From: Hsuehochloa calcarea
Lineage: Eukaryota > Streptophyta > Magnoliopsida > Poales > Poaceae
Direction: 5' to 3'
Assembly: GCA_036346395.1 (NCBI GenBank)
Contig: CM070596.1
Span: 25,148,177-25,212,176, forward strand
Length of the DNA: 64,000 nt
Position numbers and translations under genes: made by a program. Shown here in pieces: positions 24,341 through 33,511 of this stretch. Within the stretch, counting starts at the first letter, position 1. The number at the start of each line of letters is the position of its first letter. The notes beneath the pieces were generated by a model. That model searched no databases and was not told where the DNA came from. It saw nothing but the letters and a program-made list of their open reading frames with translations.

Positions 24341-24436
24341 TACTGTCAGGTAGCCTAATTTTACTAATACAAGAACAGTACTGTCAGGTAGCCTAATTTT
24401 TCAACACAAGAACAGTACTGTCAGGTAGCATGTTAT
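24341..24436 (+). repeat. Three short tandem repeats downstream of the transposase
   Basis: The string TACTGTCAGGTAGC recurs at 24341, 24379 and 24416, a period of 37-38 bp, each copy followed by an AT-rich spacer with AACAAG or similar. It begins 18 bp after the transposase stop, so it would lie in the 3' UTR. Confidence 0.75.
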
Positions 24437-24599
24437 TGTACTTAAATTATTTCTTTCCTCCTATATTTAAGATCCTTAATCTGATTAATTGAACATAACA
24501 CTAATTAACAGTAGCAATCAGGCAATGATCTAAAATTGAACACATTCCCGAAACTGAACCTAACTGAAACCTTAACCAAAACCCTAACTCCCAAATCTC

Positions 24600-24772
24600 A
24601 CCTTCTTCTTGGCCGGCGCGGTGGTGGACGACCCTTTGTCCCGCTTGCCGCCGGCCACCGGGGTCTTCTTCTTGGCCACGGAGGAGGCTGGCCCTTTGGC
24701 CCGCTTGTCGCCGGCAACCAGGGTCTTCTTCTTCGTGGCGGGCGCGGCGCCGCCGAAGGATGGGGATGCGGA
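24600..24772 (-). other. Possible lysine-rich exon, antisense within the CACTA element
   Basis: One minus-strand frame gives two copies of a K-K-K-T-(L/P)-V-A-G-(D/G)-K-R-(A/D)-K-G unit, about 60 nt each. It ends A-K-K-K directly before GTGAGA, a good splice donor. No ATG opens the frame and a stop lies about 30 codons upstream. It could be a captured exon of a basic nuclear protein or chance in GC-rich repeats. No function is assigned. Confidence 0.25.
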
Positions 24773-24934
24773 GAGAGGCCAGAGGAGATGGGGTCACGAG
24801 GTGTGGACAGGAGATAGGAAGAGTCGCCCGTGACGAGGACGAGTGTGGCGCACTTAAGAAAATCTCAGGTCCTGGTTCACTTAAGAAAATTAGAATTTCT
24901 AGTAATGTAAAGGCCGCTGTATGTACAGAACAAG

Positions 24935-25010
24935 CCAGTAGCTTAGTGGTTGATGAGCTTTTGCTTTAAGTCTAGCTCCTGGTTCGAAACCCATGTGGAG
25001 CATTTTTTTT
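24935..25010 (+). ncRNA. tRNA-like sequence with Pol III boxes (SINE head or tRNA relic)
   Basis: An A-box-like TAGCTTAGTGG at 24939-24949 and a perfect B-box GGTTCGAAACC at 24981-24991 are 31 bp apart. A run of eight T follows at 25004, suitable as a Pol III terminator. A complete cloverleaf could not be drawn by eye, so a SINE or degenerate tRNA is more likely than a working tRNA gene. Confidence 0.45.
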
Positions 25011-25620
25011 GTTTTATATTTTAATTATGGATATCACGCTAAATGGATTTTTGTATTTTAATTAAACATAATTGTCACTCATATCTACATTGTTTCTAAT
25101 TTATAAATTATTTCAACATCAAGCACAACTAGAAATTTATAGTTTCACCACTTTGGTAGTGAATTATGGAGGGATGCCACTGCATTAATTATGGATATCT
25201 AATACTACGATGCTACGACGAGGATGACGACTACTACTACTATTTGAGGTGGAGCTTGGATCGGCTTTGGCTTCGGCTTCTTCATGCAGTACAGGAGAGG
25301 AGCCATTTTCTCTTAGATTGAATTAGGATCCACTAAAGCCACTAAAGCAAAGGCTGATGTGGAGGAGAGAAGGGGAGAGAGAGGGGAGTTTGGCTCTCAT
25401 GCAAGCAACAAGCTAGCCACGGAAGCAGCATATGTACTAGTGGGTCCACGCTTAAGAGGATGTGAGGAGGATTAGGAAAGAGAAGGTGGGACATAGGTAA
25501 AAATAATAATTAAAAAGTTTCTTGTAGACAAGTAAGAGACCATTATTGTATAATTTGGCTCTTACAACTTGACTAATAGCCAAGCACTTGGCTCTATTAT
25601 TGACCAAGCTCTAATGTTAA
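25011..25620. other. AT-rich CACTA spacer
   Basis: No open frame of note and no recognised repeat. A short trinucleotide-like run, GACGACTACTACTACTA, stands near 25228. It ends where the inverted Copia LTR fragment begins. Confidence 0.4.
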
Positions 25621-25624
25621 ACGC

Positions 25625-26176
25625 TACTTGGGGTATGAAATCGAGATCCACTTACTCGGACCGTCCAAAAGAACTCAATGTTCTGATCTGGGTACTGGTG
25701 GTTTGACCGGCTACCACGAGCGGTCGGACCGACGGCCAACCAGCGGTCTGACCGGCAACTAACTGGCGGTCGGACCGGTGGACAGCGGTTCGACCCGGCA
25801 AACCAACGGTCTGAATACACGGGCGGTCGGACCGCCGTTGCAACACCGGTTTGACCGGTTCAGTCCAGAACTGAAAAACTCCACCCAAATCCAAAATAAA
25901 ATTTGATCCAACTTTTGATTCAACCAATAAAACTTGACCAAATTTCGAGCACACCTCCCTAATGATATTAGAGACCTATTTATAGCGACGATCCGTCAGA
26001 TCCACTTCGCAGAATCGATCTCTCGAGATTTTACCAAGAAGTGCACAAACCCTAGAAATATGAAAATCTTGATTCAAGACTTGCTTGTGGGGGTTTGATG
26101 ATCTAGATGACTCTAGGAGTAATCCCACACATCAAAGCAAGATAAAGTAGGCCAAGAGACCAAGCATAAAAGATAA
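25625..26176 (-). repeat. Inverted Copia LTR fragment, copy 1
   Basis: Read in reverse this matches the interior of the Copia LTRs at 4052 and 13235, including the GGTC-GACCGG motif cluster and the TTTGTGCACTTCTT block. It matches copy 2 at a constant offset of 600 bp; 26041-26176 differs from 26641-26776 by a single base. It has no LTR end or target duplication, so it arrived by truncation or rearrangement. Confidence 0.85.
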
Positions 26177-26189
26177 AATTTTGAATTTT

Positions 26190-26235
26190 GAAGGACGGGC
26201 ATGCCTTATATCCTGAGACGGAAGGAGTATTATAC
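26190..26235. mobile_element. Stowaway-like end at the duplication junction
   Basis: TATATCCTGAGACGGAAGGAGTA is typical of one end of a grass Stowaway element (GGAGTA with the TA target). The opposite end is absent. It lies in the roughly 100-bp spacer between the two LTR fragments. Confidence 0.45.
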
Positions 26236-26275
26236 TTGCTCCTCGGATATGGGAGCGGCACAAATAGAGAAAAGA

Positions 26276-27020
26276 ACTCACTGCTCGATCCAGTGCTGGT
26301 GGTGCGACCGGCTATACCACAGGCGGTCGGACCGACGGCCAACCAATGATCGACCGGCAACTAATCGGCGGTCGGACCGGTGGGCAACGGTTCGACCGGC
26401 AAACCAAGCGGCTCGAATACAGGCGGTCGGACCGCCATTGCAACACCGGTTTGACCGGTTCAGTCCAGAACTGAAAAACTCCACCCAATTCCAAAACGAA
26501 ATTTGATCCAACTTTTGATTCAACCAATAAAACTTGACCAAATTTCGAGCACACCTCCCTAATGATATTAGAGACCTATTTCTAGCGACGATCCGTCGAG
26601 ATCCACTTGCAGAATCGATCTCTCGAGATTTTACCAAGAAGTGCACAAACCCTAGAAATATGAAAATCTTGATTCAAGACTTGCTTGTGGGGGTTTGATG
26701 ATCTAGATGACTTTAGGAGTAATCCCACACATCAAAGCAAGATAAAGTAGGCCAAGAGACCAAGCATAAACCTTTGAATCAAGGAAGCACCAAAATCATC
26801 CAAAAGGGAGAAGAACACAAAGGGAGCAAATGATCTTTCAATTGAGCATCACAAGATTGTTCGGTCACACAAGATGCTTACAAAGCCTCTCCAACAAGGA
26901 GGGCAAGAGCTCAACAAGGAGCACACTCCAAACCCTAGTTCTCCTCTCCTCTCCTCCAAACCCTAGAAAGTGAGGAAGAATGCCAAATGAGTGCTTAGGG
27001 AAGTTTTCCATCTCCCCCCT
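26276..27020 (-). repeat. Inverted Copia LTR fragment, copy 2
   Basis: This is the second and longer copy of the inverted LTR fragment. It repeats copy 1 with a 600-bp offset, then continues to the equivalent of the LTR TATA-proximal region. Read in reverse, the end matches CTTCATTTTCTAGGG and the GGGGGGAGATG just after the LTR TATA box. Differences from copy 1 again fall at CTG/CAG sites, for example AACTGGCGG against AATCGGCGG. Confidence 0.85.
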
Positions 27021-27038
27021 TTCCATCCACAATATATG

Positions 27039-27258
27039 TTATTCGTATTGTATTCCTTGTTTTTATTTTCTACAAGAAAACGGGCAAAATATATATACGG
27101 TATTCGTATTGTATTTCTTGTTTTATTTTGCTAGGAAAAGGGCCAAAATATATACATGGTATTCCTATCGTATTTCTTGTTTTTATTTTCTACAAGAAAA
27201 CGACCAAAATATATATACAGTATTCTTATTGTATTTCTTTTTTTTCTAAGGAAAACGG
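27039..27258 (+). repeat. Tandem repeat, period about 60 bp, four units
   Basis: Units starting TATTC(G/C/T)TAT(T/C)GTATT begin at about 27040, 27101, 27160 and 27221. Each contains TTGTTTTTATTTT followed by AGAAAA and a C-AAAATATATA string. It is AT-rich and directly abuts the inverted LTR fragment. Confidence 0.8.
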
Positions 27259-28350
27259 CCAGGGTGTCATAGGCGTGGCCTTGTTTGCTGGCTTCACCGG
27301 CGAGCATAGAACGGGCTACACCTGAGCGAATCGTTCCAGTTCGGATCCCTTAGCGCACAAAGCTGTTTGGCACCAATTCTCCCGATCTAAAATGACCCTG
27401 GCGCACAAACCTGTTCCAGCGAAAATAAACCACGAGCGCCAAAAACCCCGCCATTTTTTCCCTAAACATTTTTGCCGCCCTATACCATCGCGCCTGCCCC
27501 CACCAAATCCCATTTAATGCCCCCGCTTAATCTAATCGCCAGGGATAAGGGCACAAGGCAGCCGCCAGTTAGGGTGTCAAAGGGTCGTAAATGGCGACCT
27601 CCTCGGCGGCCGCGGCCGCGACCACAACCGAGATGCAGCGGCAACCCGCGTCGACGACGGCGACTTGTGGTAGTACACGCCGTTGCCGGCGCTCACGAGG
27701 CGACCGCCCGGCACCACGAGGCGGCCGGCGGTGCCACGACGATGAGGCGTGGTGCCCAGCGGCGCTTTCGGCGCGGGTAGAACACCGACCCGCTTTGTCC
27801 GACCACGGCGGAGAGGGCGGCAATCAAAATCTCGATTCATCGGCCGACCACTACCCTCGAGCGTCGTATTCGATCTCAGATACTCGGGCCAAACTCACAG
27901 CGTCGGTAAGCAGCGACACTCATGCTACATTTATTTAATTTAAGGAATTAGTATATTTCTGGCCAAACTCACAGCGTCGGTAAGACCTATTGCTGGCCGT
28001 GTATGGCTCTGCAAATTTCTGCCGTGTAAATTTCCAAGTATATTTCTTGTTATCAATTTCCATTCAATTTCCGCCGTATATGCCTCTGCAAATCGTTGGT
28101 TGATATCTTGTTGCTTTGTTCAGTTGTTTATTATTTAATTATTAACTATTCTTACTTCAATTGAGATTACCAGAGGATGAACCTTGCTGTCTCTTGATTA
28201 ACGATTGTTTGTTCATAAGTACTTACTTTAGAAAATTACTAGTTGGTTTAGAAAGCTCACTTTATGCTATCAGCTCACCATACCTCAAGTATATTCTGCC
28301 CTCCACCGCTGATCCAAGTATGTATGAATGTGTTTGCCAGGGAAAATACT
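27259..28350. other. GC-rich island and leader before the second CACTA gene
   Basis: 27460-27900 is strongly GC-rich with open frames on both strands. One of them, 27591-27938 on the plus strand, opens M-A-T-S-S-A-A-A-A-A and is Arg-rich, with no known domain. It may be the first exon or promoter island of the 28354 gene, or captured host DNA. A CCAAACTCACAGCGTCGGTAA string occurs twice (27890 and 27963), a 73-bp-offset duplication. Confidence 0.35.
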
Positions 28351-28353
28351 GTG

Positions 28354-31300
28354 ATGTCGTCAGAAGAAAGAGAATCTTGGACTCTATATTTTGATCTCGT
28401 AGGCGCACCACCTGAGAGGGATACTGCTGAAATTGACTTAGATAGGGATGATATCACGTTTGGAAGCTTGTTAACAATGAAATCACGTTTAGGTTACACC
28501 GTGAGGGACTTCTTATACTATAAGAAACGAAGTGGTAATAATGTAGCAACACTTCATGAAATTGAAGCGAATTGATGCAAGTGAAATGATAACAAACAAC
28601 AATGAGGAGAGAATAGCCGATTAGTTTTGGCGAGGATAGAATCATCGACCAAAATGTACTCATAACTCCCATGAAAATACCTCCGGGTACAGCATTTTAT
28701 GAGGACGAATTCACAAATGAGCCACTTGATGATTACAAGGTCTGGCTTGCGGAACTGCATGAGAATGGCAAAGGTCGTGGTAAGTTAAGTTGTTGCACTA
28801 GTTTCATAGCTGCATTTTAATTCATTGGTAGCCAATTCAATAATAAAGCATGTTTCCAGAACTTTGTGATACATTCAGGGCAGATACAGTCAAAGCATAC
28901 AGCGAATGGTTACGTCAGGAAGGACAACTTGATGATATCGGTAATATAATATCCTCTCCAAGCTCTGAAGCAATAAAACAGTTCTTCAGATACCAATTTT
29001 AACTTATGCTCTATTATTGACAGAGGCATATGAAGAGCTTCCCAGCATTCAGTCAAGTCAATCCAGCAATCCAACACCACCAATGCAGCGGCCAAGTCAT
29101 GCTCGTCGTGAAAAACAACTGGTCAATGATTGTAAGATTTTTTTGGAAAACATTATTATAAGCTGCAATTATATTCCACGACATTAATGGGAACAATTAT
29201 TAAATTCCATTGTATGTTTTTTTGAAGGGCGATGTGGCAGCGGAAAGAGGAAGTTTAAAGGACGCGGGCCCCTCAAAGGTTTAACTGTATCCAACAAAAG
29301 AGCTAGGCAGGGCACTACGAAATTGGATGTTGAATTTTCTAGAATGCGAGCACCTGTAGGTGGTAACCAGCGGTCTTTTGTGGATGAAGTTGTACTGTAT
29401 ACTAGGAGAAGTGCTCCACTAATTGGAGTGAGAAAGTGGAAAAACATTGATGATAAAGTTAAAAAGGAGATAGCATCTGATGTATTGGTAAGCTTCGCAT
29501 ATTTTTGGTCCGTTCCAATCTTAATTGTGAAATAGTGTAAGAACTGAGCCGGTTTGTTCATTTGTTTTTTCAACAGATAAAGTGGGACCTTGAGGATACT
29601 TTGGAAAACAGGAAAAAGATATGGGCCATCGCTAATGAGCGCTACAAAGGATGGCGATCAACATTTAGTGCAACATACAAGGCTTATGACACTTATGATG
29701 AGAGAATGAGACATAAGCCTGAAGACCTGCACATTGTTGAATGGCACTATCTAGTGTTGTATTTTGGCACCGAGGAATTCCAGGTTCGATGCCATTTAGT
29801 ATTTCATGCCAATTGCACTTGCAGGGTTAAATGTTTTCTTCCGAGCACTGTTTTGAATGCAAACACAACATGCAGGAACTTAGCAACAAGAATTCTCGAA
29901 ACCGTTCACTTGTCCAAGCAAAGCATATGGTCGGATCAAAGTCTTTCGCTCAGTGCAGCTATGAACTTGTAATGACTTGAGAAGCACTTACATATCAATG
30001 TTTTCTTACTTGATGAAATATTTATTTGTGTCATTCTTGGCAAAACTAGAGACCCACAAACCGGTGAAGAGCCGGATGATTGTGATCTTTGGGAGAAAAC
30101 GCATACGATAAGCAAGGGAAATGGACAAGCGATGCATCTAAGGCTATCTATGTGCGTTTATAATTGTTTCTACAACCGCTACTAAATTATTCATAGTATT
30201 GCTCTTCATTTCAGCTTTTGTTTAACAAAGGTTTGCATGTCTTCTTTGTATTAGGAAGCGCTTAAACAAAATTGCAGAGAAGGAAGCAGAGTCACCAGAT
30301 AGCTTTGTTCCTTTAGTAGAGAGAACCCTTATTTTCCAGGAAGCATACAAGCAAACTACTAGATCTAAATCATCCAAGCTCCATGGTAATGGGTATTTGG
30401 CAAGGTATCCAAGTAGAAGGCAGCTAATGACTGAACGTTTCGAGGACCAGGCCCGTTCTGAAACGGCATCCCATATGGAAAATGAAGAGCTGAAGGCTAC
30501 GCTCGAGAAGGTACAAGAACAACTTCAAAGCCAAGTTGCTGAAAGGGAAGCCGAGAAGGAGGAACATAGGCGTCAGATGGAAGAATTGCAGAAAGCAAGG
30601 GAGGCTGATAAAGAAGAACTTAGGAAAGAGTTTATGTCAATGATAGCAGCACAAATGCAAGGAGCACCACCACAGGTAATAGTTTTGTACGATTACCTAC
30701 TTAAATACTTGAAGAGAGTATGATTCTTTTCCACAGCTACTGCAGCTTGTTAATTCCTCTGCCAGCTGCATACGAAAATGTATGCTGCATGTTGAATTAT
30801 GATGATAAAATATAGCTGATTGAATCTAGCTGACTTCTAGTTAAAGTATGTCATCTTGTCTAGACGACCAACAACCAATAATCAATTCCCTAAGATGTAG
30901 ATGTCGTAAATAACAAATTATATGGCGTACGCCATCTTGCATTTCCAGATGTTAATGAAATGTTCAATTGAGTTTATGGTTTCTTGGATATGTCTTACAC
31001 TCTGCAATTTTGATTTAATAGATTGCAACTTTAATGGTCAGCAACAGGTCATGGCACTGTGCAGCCATCCTCCTAACAACATCTGGCCTCGGTTGGCTGC
31101 CTAGGAGTATATATTCACTTGACATTCATCGCCATAATATGCTTGCTCAAACTGAATATAAGAAGATTAATCAATTAAGTTCCTGTCTATGGGAGTTAAG
31201 GTAGTAGTAATAATAAATTTTAAATGCAGTTTAACCAAGGTGCAACCGAAACAGCAGCCGACGAAACGACAGCTAACGGAGCATCCTCAAATGCTCATGA

Positions 31301-31489
31301 ACCTATCTTGAGTCAAAGAGAAGAAACAACACTTGAGGATGAAGCAACATTAGATCAGGTTATTTCATATTCAAAATTGTTTACAACCATCATGAATTAG
31401 TGCACGGTATGATGCCTAATATTTTTTCCATGTAATTTATTGAGTTGCAGAATAACCTACTGGTAAACCAGGAAGCACAACTCGCATGA
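28354..31489 (+). pseudogene. CACTA second protein, Transposase_24/TNP1-like, frame-disrupted
   Basis: This matches the plant En/Spm-type Transposase_24 family, the companion protein thought to bind element ends. Likely exons: 28354 onward; about 28630-28780; about 28860-28938; about 29029-29130; 29227-29547; 29576-29782; about 30050-30150; about 30255-30675; about 31230-31358; 31451-31489. Most splice sites are GT-AG. Domain landmarks include S-F-V-D-E-V-V-L-Y-T-R, the I-K-W-D-L-E-D-T-L segment and G-W-R-S-T-F-S-A-T-Y-K. Then come D-P-Q-T-G-E-E-P and P-D-S-F-V-P-L-V-E-R-T, and a charged coiled coil (30470-30650). The frame is lost near 28555-28625, where the continuation I-D-A-S-E-M-I-T-N-N-N lies in another frame. 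The exact 5' structure is uncertain. Confidence 0.8.
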
Positions 31490-32759
31490 CATCGGCAGTG
31501 TGGGTAGCCTGCATGCGTCACTAGAGGCACTCTTAACCAAGTCAATCACAAAACAAAGAAGGGAATGGTACACCAAATTATATTTCTAGGGCACAATTGG
31601 TGATGCCTTGTCCAAGAGACGATCCAAAAGAATTGAGTGTAAGTGCATTTTCCTATTGCTTCGAAAATCTAGATTAAACCCAATTTCAATGAACTACTCA
31701 TTTGATCAACCTTACTTGTTTAGTGTTGCTATGTATACCTTCTGAACCTATCTCTTGATGAACAAAACTAAATCTTCATGCTTGCTAGAGACCATGACTA
31801 ACTTGTGTGGATAGGAGTGGTTTTGGCTGTCCAAATAAGTTGAATAAGTGCTGCTTTGTTTCGGGACAAGTAAAGGGATGCATGAATCACTTTTGCAGTG
31901 TGTGCTGATAAAATTTCAGTTTGAACAGTTTTGCTTGTGATAATAATTCGTGTACTTGAATGACATTTTCTGTGGAACTTGAAGCTATAAAAGTTGTAGA
32001 TCATTTAAGTATCTTTTCTGTCCTAAAATTTCATGATTTTATCCTATCTGGTTTGGGAGCTATGAAATGTTAAAGTTTGCTCTCAGGACTTTGCTGCAGT
32101 GTCTTTGTCTGTACAGTTCTAAGCTTTTGTATAATTCAACCATGTTATCTTCAAAACTAGCTCCTCTTGATAACTAAGAAGTTGTATTGTTTTTTCATAA
32201 GCTTTCTAAATTGTTAGAGAACAATATTTTTTGGTCAGCTAGAAGTCCCTTTTAATTATTTAGTAGACTATTGCTCTAGTAATTGTAACCTGCTTTTGTT
32301 TGCAACAATTTCTGCAATGATCATTCAAAATAAATCATAGAGTGGATTTCCTATGACAATTGCATATCCTTAAATGTGAATGTTCTTTATTTGGGACAAA
32401 TGAATCATAGAGTGGATTTCTATGACAATTGCATATCCTTAAATGTGAATGTTCTTTATTTGGGACAAATCACGAGTTTGAGTGGAGCGCATGGGTGATG
32501 GGATCGTCCAAATGAGGCCAAGCCAAAGCCAAGCCAAGTGAAGTTGCAACATCTTAGATGTTTTGGTTTAGAAACAAATGTGTTGGATATCTTTGTCGAA
32601 TAATGTTTGTGTAGCCTAAGTTTGGATTTTTGATCATTTAATTCGGATGTGAACAAATGAACAAGTTAATATTTGGTTTAATGGCTTTATTCAAATGGTT
32701 TGTTCATGTCTATTGTGTTTCTAATTAATTAATAGCGTTGTAATATTGTCTCGTGGCAC
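31490..32759. other. CACTA 3' spacer with a 70-bp tandem duplication
   Basis: AT-rich, no gene recognised. At 32333-32471 a unit beginning AATCATAGAGTGGATTTC is repeated head to tail; the second copy lacks one base. The near-identity suggests a recent slippage event. Confidence 0.7.
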
Positions 32760-33480
32760 CAAACCAAGCGCGGTGTAAAAGTGGCTATTGGCAACCACAT
32801 TTTATGTGACAATATATCCTATAGCAACTAACAATTTGCGTAGCAATAGAGGTTACACCTTATAGCAACGACAATTGAACATTTTGCCACCTTTTCTTGG
32901 TGTTGCCACATTCGTCTTGTTGCCACACTCGTCATGCGATGCAATAGAGGTGGCACCTTATAGCAACCAAACTTTGGGCGTGGCAATTACACATGTTGCC
33001 ACCACTTCTTGGTGTTGTGACATAGGTCTTGTTGCCACACTCATTATGCGATGTAATACAGGATGCATCTTATAGCAACCAAACCTCAGGCGTTGCAATT
33101 ACACATGTTGCCACAACTTCTCGGTGTTGCAACATGATCGTTGTTGCCACACACATTAAGCGTGGCAATATATTATCTTGCAACACACGTTCATCGTTGC
33201 TAGTGCACCATTTGCTACGGCATGGGCAAGTTGTCATTGCAAGATCTAGCAACGCCCAATGCGTTGCATTAGTTGTTGTTGCCACACCTACAACCGTAGC
33301 AAAAACTTATGTTGCAATGCCTTGGGCGTTGCAAATTCAAAACACATTTTGCAACGCTTCTCAGAAAAGCGTTGTCCAAAGCTTTACCCACGCAAGGGCT
33401 TGCAACGCCTGCAACGAAAAAAAAGTGTTGCTATTTCTGCTATTGCAACTATTTCAGGCCTATTGCAACATGTTTCGGGT
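32760..33480 (+). repeat. CACTA right subterminal repeats
   Basis: TTGCCACAC-, GCGTTGCAA- and TTATAGCAACCAA-type motifs recur in both orientations. Longer units starting TTATAGCAAC begin at about 32860, 32958 and 33070, so the period is irregular (98-112 bp). The motifs are complementary in kind to the left-end set, as expected of transposase-binding arrays. Confidence 0.8.
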
Positions 33481-33508
33481 GTTGAAATAGGGTCAAAATT
33501 TAGTAGTG
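33481..33508 (-). repeat. CACTA right terminal inverted repeat
   Basis: Read in reverse it starts CACTACTAAATTTTGACC. It is followed by the CAA duplication at 33509-33511, and the outside DNA continues the host repeat copy B. Confidence 0.93.
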
Positions 33509-33511
33509 CAA

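Larger units (their letters stand above)
17634..33508 (+). mobile_element. CACTA (En/Spm) DNA transposon, about 15.9 kb
   Basis: The element begins CACTACAAGATTTCGACC and its other end, read in reverse, begins CACTACTAAATTTTGACC; the first 28 bases of the two ends agree at 23 positions. It is flanked by CAA at 17631-17633 and at 33509-33511, the 3-bp duplication typical of CACTA insertion. Subterminal repeats of TTGCAA/TTGCCAC type fill both ends. It carries the two genes expected of an autonomous element, TNP2-like transposase and a Transposase_24/TNP1-like protein, both on the plus strand. Both show frame breaks as written. A Copia LTR fragment has inserted inside and been duplicated. Confidence 0.95.

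Noticed and set aside
24501..24817. Other open frames over the lysine-rich segment on both strands
   Set aside because: They are frame shadows of the same 60-bp GC-rich direct repeat; only one frame ends at a credible splice donor, and even that is weak.
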